Positions 50,382 through 59,123 of a stretch of 64,000 bases of DNA are shown here, piece by piece. Under the pieces are notes generated by a model, which was not told the DNA's origin, made no database searches, and was given only the letters and a program-made list of their open reading frames with translations. Location: assembly GCA_005793345.1 (NCBI GenBank), contig SXSU01000106.1, positions 1-64,000 on the forward strand. The letters run 5' to 3'. This DNA comes from Bdellovibrionales bacterium. Lineage in GTDB: Bacteria > Bdellovibrionota > Bdellovibrionia > Bdellovibrionales > Bdellovibrionaceae. The position numbers were made by a program, and so were the translations under genes. Position 1 is the stretch's first letter; the number at the start of each line of letters is the position of its first letter.

Positions 50382-51524
50382 ATGAGGCAGTTTGATTTTT
50401 TTTATGATGTGATGATAGAAAAAGAGGATTATTGCAATCGCGAAGAAGAAATTGAGCAATTAATTAAATGGACCGAAGCAGGTCGAAAAATGGTGATTTA
50501 TGCTCCGAGAAGATATGGCAAATCCTCATTGATTAAAAACATAATTGGCCATAATTTTCAAAGTAAAAGAAATCATTTAACAATCTATATTAACTTAATG
50601 GAAGTTCAATCGCTAGAAAATATTGCAGAGCGAATTCTCTACTCATTTAGAGAGGTGATTAAAAGTAAATTTCCGGTTAAAGCAAACTTTAACACTATTA
50701 TTGAATCATTTAAGGGTTTAAGTTTAGCATTAAGTTTGGATCCCACAACTCAGTTGCCATCAGTTGAAGTGAATCCACTCTTAGAGAGCGATAAGAAAAA
50801 TATAGGTCAAATTTTTACTATTATAAAAAACTTAAGCATAAAATATAAAATATTTTTAATTTTCGATGAGTTTCAGGATATCTCATTAGTGCCCCAAGCT
50901 GCTGGTATAATGAGGAGTGAACTTCAAAATTTAAAAGCAGTTCCAATTGCAATTTTAGGTTCAAAAAAGCATTTACTTAATCAAATGTTTGCTCGCAATA
51001 ACTCACCATTTTTTAACTTTGGCGATGAGGTAATATTACAAGCCATTGCTCCTCAAAAATGGTTGTCTTATTTTAATAAAAGGTTGGTACCTCATACTAT
51101 TTCAATTGAGGCCTTAAATTATCTTTGCGACGTTGTTAATAATGTGCCAAATGCAATTTGTGAAGTGGGAGCTTATTTGAATGAAAGTTTAAAAGCTTCT
51201 AAGTTCAAGAAACATCAAATAACCATAATGGATGTCAGTCAAATACTTGAGAAAAAAATTGATACTAAAGAGTCAATTTATCGTTTTCAAGAGGGGTTAT
51301 TGTCTTCTAAAGAGCAGTCATTTTTAAGAGTGATAGCTAAAAGAGGTTTTTTATTAAAGCCAACAGAGCAAAGTGTTGTGCAAGAATCTAAAATTTCCAG
51401 TGGTTCAATTATCAAAATGGTAACAAGACTTTCCAATAAAGGATGGATTGAATATGAAGATGGTAAGGGGTATCGTATTTCAGATCCCTTGTTTTCTATT
51501 TTTATGAAAATAAAATACAATTAA
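50382..51524 (+). CDS. AAA ATPase of the archaeal-ATPase type with winged-helix end
   Basis: 380 residues. The NREEEIEQLIKWTEAGRKMV start and Walker A APRRYGKSSLIKNI (about 40-53), Walker B IFLIFDEFQDI and a sensor segment PIAILGSKKHLLNQM are those of the archaeal-type STAND-like ATPases (PF01637). The C-terminus is a winged helix (QESKISSGSIIKMVTRLSNK). Such proteins are common in genomic islands and their targets are mostly unknown; nucleic-acid binding or defence roles are suggested for some. GGGTGG and a short tandem repeat precede the ATG. It is on the plus strand at the start of an accessory region. Confidence 0.75.
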   Translation: MRQFDFFYDVMIEKEDYCNREEEIEQLIKWTEAGRKMVIYAPRRYGKSSLIKNIIGHNFQSKRNHLTIYINLMEVQSLENIAERILYSFREVIKSKFPVKANFNTIIESFKGLSLALSLDPTTQLPSVEVNPLLESDKKNIGQIFTIIKNLSIKYKIFLIFDEFQDISLVPQAAGIMRSELQNLKAVPIAILGSKKHLLNQMFARNNSPFFNFGDEVILQAIAPQKWLSYFNKRLVPHTISIEALNYLCDVVNNVPNAICEVGAYLNESLKASKFKKHQITIMDVSQILEKKIDTKESIYRFQEGLLSSKEQSFLRVIAKRGFLLKPTEQSVVQESKISSGSIIKMVTRLSNKGWIEYEDGKGYRISDPLFSIFMKIKYN

Positions 51525-51551
51525 TGTATTAATGAGGCTTCATGCCATATC

Positions 51552-51911
51552 TTAAGCAGCCAAAATAATTTCAGAAAATTTTGCAAGAGGTGCCGCTGAT
51601 TTTCTAGGACCTGATTCTTTAAGCTCGATGAGCCCAAACTCAGCTAACAATTTTACATCTTGATATACATTCTTAAAATCTCTTTTTACCAGACGAGCAA
51701 GCTCTTGAATTGAACGGGGTTTCATAATTCGTATATTACTTAAGAGTTCTAATCTTGCTCCTGTAATAATACGACCTAGAGTTTCAAAGTCAGGAAAACT
51801 GAGAATAGTAACGTTTTTATTATTCTTTTGCACTTGTTCAAGAGCAGAAAAAGCACGATCTAAAGCTTTTGATGATGGCTCAACAAGTAATATCACTTTT
51901 TTATTTTTCAT
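51552..51911 (-). CDS. TumA/HVO_A0114-type winged-helix antitoxin
   Basis: 119 residues. MKNKKVILLVEPSSKALDRA leads to a winged-helix DNA-binding domain (ELLSNIRIMKPRSIQELARL; VYQDVKLLAEFGLIELKESG). This is the pattern of the HVO_A0114 family, the usual partner of TumE toxins. ATG 51911 follows AGGATTTCTGT and lies 11 bases inside the toxin gene end; an upstream ATG at 51932 has no ribosome site. It should neutralise the adjacent TumE-like protein and repress their operon. Confidence 0.75.
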   Translation of the reverse strand: MKNKKVILLVEPSSKALDRAFSALEQVQKNNKNVTILSFPDFETLGRIITGARLELLSNIRIMKPRSIQELARLVKRDFKNVYQDVKLLAEFGLIELKESGPRKSAAPLAKFSEIILAA

Positions 51912-52206
51912 ACAGAAATCCTGCCTTTTCAATCATTGCAAATGCATCTTCACGTAGTTCTTTTATTCCACGAAAAACATATCCAATCTCTGAATCACCA
52001 ATATGAAGATGAGGACCTTTGGGTTTGTGATTGTCAAATCCAAAAATAGTTTTCCCGTTCTCTGAAAGCCAAGCTCGGTACTTTATACCTTCAGGATAAT
52101 GAATAGAAGTTGGGATTTTAAAGATTGCCACTTCAAAAATACCTAATCGGTTCACATCTTTATGTTTTAATACTGTTTTCTGTCGAAAAATCTCAATTGC
52201 TTTCAC
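51901..52206 (-). CDS. TumE-family toxin (DUF6516)
   Basis: 101 residues with the DUF6516 pattern: VNRLGIFEVAIFKIPTSIHY, then GIKYRAWLSENGKTIFGFDN and GPHLHIGDSEIGYVFRG. TumE is described as the toxin of a type II module with an HVO_A0114-like antitoxin, which is what follows here with an 11-base overlap. The start is GTG 52206; there is no clear Shine-Dalgarno. A small dyad (ACTGA-TGG-TCAGT, 52205-52217) covers the start and may be the operator. Confidence 0.75.
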   Translation of the reverse strand: MKAIEIFRQKTVLKHKDVNRLGIFEVAIFKIPTSIHYPEGIKYRAWLSENGKTIFGFDNHKPKGPHLHIGDSEIGYVFRGIKELREDAFAMIEKAGFLYEK

Positions 52207-52217
52207 TGATGGTCAGT
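52205..52217. promoter_or_regulatory. Dyad over the start of the TumE-like gene
   Basis: ACTGA-TGG-TCAGT, overlapped by a second dyad (ATGGT-N6-ACCAT), placed over the GTG start on the minus strand. An operator for the wHTH antitoxin is plausible. Confidence 0.45.
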
Positions 52218-52331
52218 ATACCATTAGATTTTATAATTGTAAAGAGAATTAAAAAATCAAAATGAATATATTTATAACTAAACAGATTGATCACTGTTTT
52301 AATGGCCAATGTGTTGATTTTTAACTAGTGT

Positions 52332-52895
52332 TTAAATCACAGAATCGCGCCAATCTATTATTTCGCATCCAGTGATGTCGATTGGGCCTTTGATAAAAAT
52401 ATGGGGAACTTTTCCCCACGCCGGGGAGTCCCGCTCTCCTCGCTGTTTCCATTCTTTAAAAAAAGTGTATGCTTGAGGTGGGACAATTTTTAGTTCGCGA
52501 TAATCATCAATATTCACAAAATCAAAAACGTGATCAGGGTCTTCTTTGCCGAACTCATATCCTTTTCGATTCATGTCAAATAATGCTATTGGTAATCCAT
52601 AGGCTTTAGATATTGGGATTTTAAAAAATTTTACTGATCGATTGTTTTCCGGAAATACAGTCTTTAAAGCTTGAAAAATTAGCGATGGGTTAATTGGGGA
52701 AAAATGTAAAACTTGGCCTCTTTGACAGTTTAGAATGCTTATGCGTTTAAATGGTAATTCTTTTCTTTTAGGATGATCATCATACTTCTTTATCTCTAAT
52801 TCAAACAAAACTGGGAACTTCTCTTTAAGTGAAAAGAGAGGATATAAGATTTTTCCCTCTAAACCATTTGGAACTCCATGATATATAAACTCCAT
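52332..52895 (-). CDS. Protein of unknown function, accessory region
   Basis: 187 residues, no signal peptide or membrane segment. The composition is ordinary for a globular cytoplasmic protein, with short conserved-looking patches MEFIYHGVPNGLEGKILYPL at the start and IDITGCEIIDWRDSVI at the end. I do not recognise a domain. A tract that starts with HGVPNG could be a nucleotide-binding or ADP-ribosyl-type fold, but this is a guess. AGGAGCATGT precedes the ATG. It is transcribed leftward like the TumE module, about 125 bases upstream of it. Confidence 0.55.
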   Translation of the reverse strand: MEFIYHGVPNGLEGKILYPLFSLKEKFPVLFELEIKKYDDHPKRKELPFKRISILNCQRGQVLHFSPINPSLIFQALKTVFPENNRSVKFFKIPISKAYGLPIALFDMNRKGYEFGKEDPDHVFDFVNIDDYRELKIVPPQAYTFFKEWKQRGERDSPAWGKVPHIFIKGPIDITGCEIIDWRDSVI

Positions 52896-53135
52896 ACATG
52901 CTCCTGTTGGTTAAAATATATTGAACTTAATAAAACAATGTCAAATCGGTTAAGGATTAATTACAACGTAGTTGGGCAGCCAAACGAATTAGTTTTCTTG
53001 ACAATTATTAGGATGAAATGCATTTAGTTTTCCTAGTGAGGTGTCGCTTGAATTTGAGTCTGACGTTTATGGCAGTTGAGTGAACATTCCAACAAGTAGA
53101 GTAAATAATATTTTAATTTAAAAGAAGGTGGCTAT

Positions 53136-53483
53136 ATGGTGTTCAGACTGTCCTTGATAACAAGGTTATTAATTTTTCAATCGGTATTTGTGGTTGCAGG
53201 AAATGGATTGTTAATAACTGATCTAACAAATCATGGTCTAACAGATGATGGCACTTTAATAATAGTTTCTCCTTCTCCAATAAAACAGATTAAAAATCGT
53301 TTGGCGCTTAAAAATCAATTTAATCTCAAAGAAAACCAATTAACTGAAATTATTAAAGATGCACAACTGTGTATTGAGCCACAGGAAAAATTTGAATCAA
53401 GATTACAATTTACTAAAAATGTTATTGAGTCAGGTTTTATAATTCCAGGAAGAGAGCCAATTATAAAAGTAGAGCTAAGTTGA
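53136..53483 (+). CDS. Small exported protein of unknown function
   Basis: 115 residues. An N-terminal hydrophobic stretch (LITRLLIFQSVFVVAGNGLL) acts as signal or anchor, followed by an acidic and Asn/Lys-rich part (QIKNRLALKNQFNLKENQLT). One Cys (AQLCIEP). AGAAGGTGGCTAT precedes ATG 53136. No family seen. It is the only plus-strand gene between the two leftward accessory genes and converges on the DUF4143 ATPase gene. Confidence 0.5.
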   Translation: MVFRLSLITRLLIFQSVFVVAGNGLLITDLTNHGLTDDGTLIIVSPSPIKQIKNRLALKNQFNLKENQLTEIIKDAQLCIEPQEKFESRLQFTKNVIESGFIIPGREPIIKVELS

Positions 53484-53568
53484 CAGCTGCTCAACTTATG
53501 AAAATGAATCTACATCATATACTCCTTAGTTTCTTTATTCTAAAAACAATTGTTAAAATCCTATTTTA

Positions 53569-54894
53569 TTAAAAGCTTAGTACATTGAATGTTTCTGGAT
53601 TTAAAATTTTATTTGGATGAAGAATAAAATCTAAAATTGGGATTATTAAAATTTTCTTTCCAGTAATTAATTCTTCGCCATGAGTCTCTAGAGTAATGAT
53701 CCACGATTGCTTTAATTTTAAATCATCCATTGCTTCAAGAAGAGCTTTAATTTCTCTTTCTTTAGTTTCTGGGGAGTTTAAACTTTCGCAGACCTGAATC
53801 AAAATGGGATTTTGACCTTGCTTTGTGAAAACAAAATCAACTTCGTATTTACCCTTATAATAAAATATTTTATCACTCGCGCGTCTTAAAAAATTAAAAA
53901 CTAGATTTTCTAGTAGGTGACCAGAGTTAGAACTTAATCCTGATTGATTGGCAATTACTAACCCATTATCAATACAATAAAGTTTTTTAGGGTTTGTCAT
54001 CTGGCGATTAATATTTTCTGTATAAACAGAAACTGAACTTAATAAGTAGCAATCTTGAAACCATTCCAAGTATTCACTAACATCACTTTTAGAAATTTTA
54101 AGTCCCATACTTTTACATTTGTTTAAGATTTTTGTTTCAGAGAATAGTGAGCCGACTTGGTTGATCAATATTTTCAAACACTGACTTACGGCATGTGGAT
54201 TTTTTGGATTATTTCTATCAATAATATCTTTATAAATAATTGTATTATAATACTCTTGTAAAATATTAAATCGTAATATTTTTTTTAAATTACGAGTTTC
54301 AGGAAAGCCCCCTTCTTGAATGTATTTAGTCGATAGATTATAAAACTTTCCCTTTTCAGAAACTGTAAGTTTTCTTTTTGGACTCTTTAAGGGGTAAATA
54401 TATTCAGTGAAATTAAAAGGAAAGAACTCATATTGAATACTTCGTCCTCGCATTTGGGTTGCGATTTCTTTGCTGAGAAGTTTCGAGGATGAACCTGTAA
54501 TATAAACCTCATATAATTTATTTCTCAATAATCTATCTACAAAAAGCTCCCAGCCTTGGATCATTTGGATTTCATCTAAACCAATGCAAAGGGGTTGTCC
54601 CTCGCAATCAGGTTTTATCTCGTAAAAGGCTTCGAGGCATAGACCTAAATTTTGACTCAATAGTAAACTTAGTCGTTCATCAGAAAAATTTATATAAAAA
54701 TAAGGTTTATTTTTATTTCGAATAAAGCTTCTGAGATATGTTGATTTTCCACAACGACGAACTCCAGTTAAAATAGTTGCTTTACCTGGAATTGAGTCTA
54801 ATAAAATTTCTCGAGGAACTAGATTGCCTAATTTTTCATTCCACTCTTCGATAATGATTTCTTTTAGAGTTTCTTTCATCATGAATCTCATCAT
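53569..54894 (-). CDS. AAA ATPase of the AAA_14/DUF4143 type
   Basis: About 441 residues. Walker A in TILTGVRRCGKSTYLRSFIR (about 35-54), Walker B in CIGLDEIQMIQGWE, sensor-like VYITGSSSKLLSKEIATQM and arginine-rich RGRSIQYEFFPFNFTEYI. The C-terminal DUF4143 domain (KIFYYKGKYEVDFVFTKQGQ; ETKEREIKALLEAMDDLKLK) has a PD-(D/E)xK nuclease-like pattern (E..DFVF..Q). Such ATPases are frequent in archaeal and bacterial accessory DNA, with unknown role. The start could be at 54894 or at one of the next ATGs (54879, 54876). Upstream AACCGGT-type sites lie within 80 bases. Confidence 0.8.
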   Translation of the reverse strand: MMRFMMKETLKEIIIEEWNEKLGNLVPREILLDSIPGKATILTGVRRCGKSTYLRSFIRNKNKPYFYINFSDERLSLLLSQNLGLCLEAFYEIKPDCEGQPLCIGLDEIQMIQGWELFVDRLLRNKLYEVYITGSSSKLLSKEIATQMRGRSIQYEFFPFNFTEYIYPLKSPKRKLTVSEKGKFYNLSTKYIQEGGFPETRNLKKILRFNILQEYYNTIIYKDIIDRNNPKNPHAVSQCLKILINQVGSLFSETKILNKCKSMGLKISKSDVSEYLEWFQDCYLLSSVSVYTENINRQMTNPKKLYCIDNGLVIANQSGLSSNSGHLLENLVFNFLRRASDKIFYYKGKYEVDFVFTKQGQNPILIQVCESLNSPETKEREIKALLEAMDDLKLKQSWIITLETHGEELITGKKILIIPILDFILHPNKILNPETFNVLSF

Positions 54895-55223
54895 ACTAAA
54901 ACCGGTTTAAAAATACAACCGGTTTTTTATTAAACCAGTCTAATTATTTACTTGGTATTTATATAAACTGGTCGAATTTTTATACTGGAATTAAGTGAAG
55001 TCCTGGGCAATTTCCACTTTCACAATTGCAGATTTTGCGTTTTTACTATTATAATTTGAGTCTATTGTTTAGGGTGACATTTATAGAATAAGTGAAAATT
55101 AGATGATAAGTTGCATATCTTGGAACGTATTGGAATCCACTTCAGTATTTATAATTAAACATATTTAACATTAATACAGTGGTCATTATGATAGTATTTT
55201 GAATATTGCTTTTGAAAGCCCTT
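54895..55223. other. Intergenic region with AACCGGTT-type sites
   Basis: About 330 bases without a gene. Two palindromic AACCGGTT sites (54899-54908 and 54917-54924) and an inverted pair AACCAGT (54933-54939) / AACTGGT (54966-54972) lie within 75 bases upstream of the DUF4143 ATPase gene on the minus strand; they suggest operators. The remaining part to 55223 is AT-rich and featureless. Confidence 0.5.
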
Positions 55224-55655
55224 TTAATTATCTTTTTTGGCATCATCCAGATTGTAGTAGCATCCACCACCGTAGCGTTTACCATCAATATTTGGTAAAT
55301 TTAAAATTGTTCCATTTTCCATTAGGCCAAAATTAACTCCACAACTCTTACCGAGAATATCTTTCTGACCAGGATAAAGTATAGCTTTTCCAGAAATATT
55401 TGGAGTTGTTCTTGTATTTGTAACCAGAAAGTAATTTAAATACGAGTTCTTTGCATCATCAAAACTATAGTAGCAAGAACCACCATATCTAAACCCATCA
55501 ATGTCTGGATAATTGAGAAGTTTTCCATTTTCGGTTACACCAAAATAGACTCCACAGGTTCCATTAGAGGCCTTTTCACCTGGATACAAGATAGCAAAAT
55601 CTGCAAAAGCAATTACAGAGAAAAGACTAAAAATCAAAATGTACAATAATTTCAT
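55224..55655 (-). CDS. Exported protein with two copies of a Cys/Gly-rich motif
   Basis: 143 residues: a signal peptide (LLYILIFSLFSVIAFA) and two tandem repeats of about 50 residues. Each has ILYPGxK, CGVxFG, ENGxxLNxPxIDGxRYGG and CYYxxDDAK: first copy TCGVYFGVTENGKLLNYPDI, second copy SCGVNFGLMENGTILNLPNI. Paired Cys in each copy could form disulfides. The repeat looks like a small periplasmic/secreted module of unknown function. TAGTTAT-rich upstream; AAAGGAGTTATC precedes the ATG. Located between the accessory ATPase and the GT-C protein. Confidence 0.7.
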   Translation of the reverse strand: MKLLYILIFSLFSVIAFADFAILYPGEKASNGTCGVYFGVTENGKLLNYPDIDGFRYGGSCYYSFDDAKNSYLNYFLVTNTRTTPNISGKAILYPGQKDILGKSCGVNFGLMENGTILNLPNIDGKRYGGGCYYNLDDAKKDN

Positions 55656-55898
55656 GATAACTCCTTTGAAGTAAATAATTTATATTAAGTAATACAAATT
55701 AACAAATTGTCTTTTCTTTGCAGTAATTTCTTCAAAGCAAAAGCTTAAAAAAGTCTTTTGACTTAGAACTCTTAAAACTTCAGGTGGACTAAAAGTAAAT
55801 GCTCTAAGTTCTTATATAGAATTTTTTTTAATAACTTCACTTACAAAAATGAAACGCAGCTTTAAAAAGGGTTAATTTTTAATAGATTGTAATCAGTC

Positions 55899-57452
55899 TT
55901 AATTACAACTAGGCTCAGTAAAAATATAAAGTGAACTGCGCCGAACATTATGCTCAGGGTTTAATAAATACGCGAGGTGCTCTAATGGATTCACTTCAAG
56001 TATTGAAACAAGTTTAAACTTATCGTTTAAAATATTTTCGAAGCGAGTTTTTTCTTTTTCATTTGCAACTATTATTTCATTACAACTTATTTTTAAATTT
56101 TTTAATTTTTCTAATTCAGAATTATTTTGTTCATTATTAAGGGGAATGTTAATTTTAACTTCGCCAGGAAGGCCAACAGTCCTGTTTTTTTGGAATACAA
56201 AAGCATCTGGATACCAAGTAATACTTTCATTTAAATTGTAATACTGGCTGAGATTTTTATTGTTATCAACAAATTTAGAAAAATCAATTATGTTTTTTTG
56301 TGATGGGAAAAAAGAAGCGCAAATAAATAAAACAAAATTTAATATAATCCCAATTGTAAATAATATTTTATTTTTCAAATTAAATTTATTTTGCGAAATG
56401 GGATCATTTATTAACCTTGATCCAATTACAAATTGAAACATTAGAATTACAAGCGCTGGAATAATAGGTATTATAAACCTTTCAAATTTTTGACTAAAAA
56501 GCGAATGGAGAAGAACAAATAAAGCAATAGAGAGAAAAAAAGTGCGGTGGGATTTTAGAACAGACATAAAATCACTTTTTGTTATTTTAAAAATCCAAAA
56601 TGGCATTAAAGTTAAAATTGGAATAAATAATAAATAATAATACCAAGGATCTTTTCCATAAAGGTGGCCAGATTCAAAATTATACTTTGTAACTGCGAGT
56701 AGTGAGTAATGAAATTTTCCACGCAAATATAAGTCTGGAATCCCTGCAGCTAAAAATAAGATTATTCCAGTTAAAGTTATATTAATAAAATCTTTTTTAT
56801 TTTTATGAAGTATAGGCAAAATAATTAAGACTAAACCAACAAGACCAACTTGAGGTCTTAAAAGAAATGAAATTGTAAGAGCTAAACCTGATAAAAATAA
56901 ATGATTAAAATTATTTATTTTTTTTAAATCATAAATATAAGCAAGTACAATTGCCAAAAATAGCCAGGGGGCAGATTGTGTTTCAAACATCGGTCGAGTA
57001 AGAGTAAAAGCCATGGGGTAAAAAAAAGTGACAAATAAAATAAAAAAACTAAATGTTTTAAAATTATGTATTATTGCAAATTTATAATATAATAAAAAAC
57101 TTAATAGTAAAATTAAGCTATTAATAATTGCTAGAACAATGCAAGTAAATCGATATTGCTGATAAGGGTGCTCAATCCCAATTTTAAAAGCCAGTTGCGA
57201 TGTCAAATAAAAAGGGAGTAATTGCACAGGAGACTTTACATCATCTGATAATACAAGGGTAGAGAGTTGTGCGGACTGTGCTGGTATATAACGAGTTATA
57301 CCTGTCCAATACTCATCAGAAGCCATAAAACCATCATTAACAATTGAAGTGGATAAATAAATAAATAAAAACAAAAGTACGGGTGTAAAAAATTTAAAAT
57401 TTGAAAAAATAAAATTAACTTTTAATGGTTTTTCGTAATTTGTGTTTACCAT
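55899..57452 (-). CDS. GT-C family mannosyltransferase-like membrane protein
   Basis: 517 residues with about ten transmembrane helices. The first periplasmic loop holds the acidic GT-C motif (NDGFMASDEYWTGITRYIPA) typical of ALG9/GPI-mannosyltransferase-like proteins (GT22-type), and LTRPMFETQSAPWLFLAIVL and KFERFIIPIIPALVILMFQF follow the family pattern. These enzymes use polyprenyl-phosphate sugars outside the membrane. A C-terminal soluble part (about 420-517) probably recognises the acceptor. It is monocistronic. The donor and acceptor are unknown. Confidence 0.75.
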   Translation of the reverse strand: MVNTNYEKPLKVNFIFSNFKFFTPVLLFLFIYLSTSIVNDGFMASDEYWTGITRYIPAQSAQLSTLVLSDDVKSPVQLLPFYLTSQLAFKIGIEHPYQQYRFTCIVLAIINSLILLLSFLLYYKFAIIHNFKTFSFFILFVTFFYPMAFTLTRPMFETQSAPWLFLAIVLAYIYDLKKINNFNHLFLSGLALTISFLLRPQVGLVGLVLIILPILHKNKKDFINITLTGIILFLAAGIPDLYLRGKFHYSLLAVTKYNFESGHLYGKDPWYYYLLFIPILTLMPFWIFKITKSDFMSVLKSHRTFFLSIALFVLLHSLFSQKFERFIIPIIPALVILMFQFVIGSRLINDPISQNKFNLKNKILFTIGIILNFVLFICASFFPSQKNIIDFSKFVDNNKNLSQYYNLNESITWYPDAFVFQKNRTVGLPGEVKINIPLNNEQNNSELEKLKNLKISCNEIIVANEKEKTRFENILNDKFKLVSILEVNPLEHLAYLLNPEHNVRRSSLYIFTEPSCN

Positions 57453-57460
57453 ATTTACCC

Positions 57461-57487
57461 CAATAATAAGCAGTCATGAGCAATTAT
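57461..57487. repeat. Degenerate family A hairpin
   Basis: AATAATAAGCAGTCATGAGC and AATTATT resemble the ends of hairpin 1 with many changes. It lies just upstream of the GT-C gene. Listed with low confidence. Confidence 0.35.
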
Positions 57488-57555
57488 TTGAGAAGTTACT
57501 TTGCAATATTGGAAGTAGTTTGAAAAGCATTTTTTTATTTTTAATTAACAAAGAA

Positions 57556-58917
57556 TTAAATTGAAGCACTGACTTTTTTAAGGGATGTGATAAATTTAAC
57601 TGTGTATTTTTCGAAACTTGAATGTTTTTCAAGTAACTTATTAAAGACGTCTTTAAAAATGGGGCGTGGTTTTCCCATTGTTACGGCCATCTCATTATCT
57701 AACTCTTCACAAAATAATAATAACTGTGATTCAAGTAAAATCTTGTCAGGTACTAATTGCGGAAAACCTTTTTGATTATTTTCTGCATGTGATAACGCAA
57801 TGGCATCCTTAACTATGTTTGGAAGTTGAATTTTTCGATTTAATGCATAGCTAATACTTTTTTGAGGGTGGGACTGGTATTCTTCTTTTTCTGTCGAAGT
57901 CATGGTATCGAACTTTTTTTGCCGTAATTGTTTAAGAATAACTGGACTCAGTTTTAAAATTCCAATATCAGCAATAAGACTTGCTAGCATAACATCTTCA
58001 GGTCTACCAATTTCGGAGAGAAGACTAAAAAAACCAGCAAGAGCAGCTCTTTCTGGAGCTCGTTCAACAGATCCAAAGTCACCTTCTTGTAAACTTCCAA
58101 TAATGTTTTGAACTTGGCCAACAGTCATTAACGAATTTAGTAAATCAGAAGCTAACTGTTGACAGACTTCCAGAATTTTTTTTCCTTCTTCATAAGAAGG
58201 TTTATCCGTTTGTTCAGTTAAAGTAATAATTAATTCAAGGTATGATTGTGATAGAGTTAAAAATTGTGATCGACAGCGACTAACTAACCCTTTCGCTGAT
58301 TGATCGGAGTGGGTAGATACGTATTTAAAATATTTTGAAATATCCTTGCGCTTTAAGTAAAGATCCGTTCCTGAGTCGCGCATTTTAGATAATTTTTTTT
58401 CTTCTAATTTTAATCCTTTATGTAAAACTGGTAAATACTTTTTATTTTGAGGCATAAAATGATAAACATTAAAATCTAATTGGGAGTTTTCAATAAAATC
58501 ACCTGGTTTTATAGCAACATAATCTAATCGAACACTATGAAAAGCAAAGTATTCTAGTTTGCAACTTTCAAAATATTCATTTTCTTGAATAACGACGTCT
58601 GCACCTGATTTTCTGATCCATGGAAGAGCTGAAGCTTCTAATTTTTTACCAACAACAACTAAAACAAATCCTTGAGGTGCAAATTGTTTTGCAACTTGAA
58701 CCATTCCGATGGCTTCATCTTTATTTGCTGTTTCTGTACTGAGAATAATAAAGTTAATTTGTGTATCAGAATATTTTTCAATAAAATCATCGACTGTAGC
58801 AACTTCTTCTATTGTGAAATGAAATTCGTTTACCATAGATTTGGCACGTGCACAAAATGAAGTATCCTTTGATACTAATACAACATCTATAAGCTGTGGT
58901 TGATTATTTTCACTCAT
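57556..58917 (-). CDS. Receiver-like domain plus degenerate HD-GYP-like domain
   Basis: 453 residues. Residues 1-120 resemble a response-regulator receiver (IDVVLVSKDTSFCARAKSMV) with Ser at the usual phospho-Asp strand (FIILSTET), so it is probably not phosphorylated. The C-terminal domain (about 270-450) has the order of HD-GYP motifs but altered key residues: HD is replaced by AD (LIADIGILKLSP), HHE by HAE (ALSHAENNQKGFPQ), and GYP by GFP; the HPQKS motif is kept. c-di-GMP hydrolysis is therefore unlikely, while a binding or scaffold role is possible. The gene lies upstream of none; mutS diverges from it across 206 bases. Confidence 0.7.
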   Translation of the reverse strand: MSENNQPQLIDVVLVSKDTSFCARAKSMVNEFHFTIEEVATVDDFIEKYSDTQINFIILSTETANKDEAIGMVQVAKQFAPQGFVLVVVGKKLEASALPWIRKSGADVVIQENEYFESCKLEYFAFHSVRLDYVAIKPGDFIENSQLDFNVYHFMPQNKKYLPVLHKGLKLEEKKLSKMRDSGTDLYLKRKDISKYFKYVSTHSDQSAKGLVSRCRSQFLTLSQSYLELIITLTEQTDKPSYEEGKKILEVCQQLASDLLNSLMTVGQVQNIIGSLQEGDFGSVERAPERAALAGFFSLLSEIGRPEDVMLASLIADIGILKLSPVILKQLRQKKFDTMTSTEKEEYQSHPQKSISYALNRKIQLPNIVKDAIALSHAENNQKGFPQLVPDKILLESQLLLFCEELDNEMAVTMGKPRPIFKDVFNKLLEKHSSFEKYTVKFITSLKKVSASI

Positions 58918-59123
58918 TTATTTTAGTCTGGGTATTAGCTACAATGAATTCAAGATTAAACCAGGAATTAATTTTGGAAACAGGACCCTAGTCTAGTGCG
59001 TCGATGAAAGCAAAGCGTTAATTATATACAATTACTATCCAAAAAAACTTTACATTGTCTTAGGCAAGTTGTTTTATCTTCAAGCAAAAAAATAGATTTT
59101 AAATAGGCTATAAGAGGATTTTA

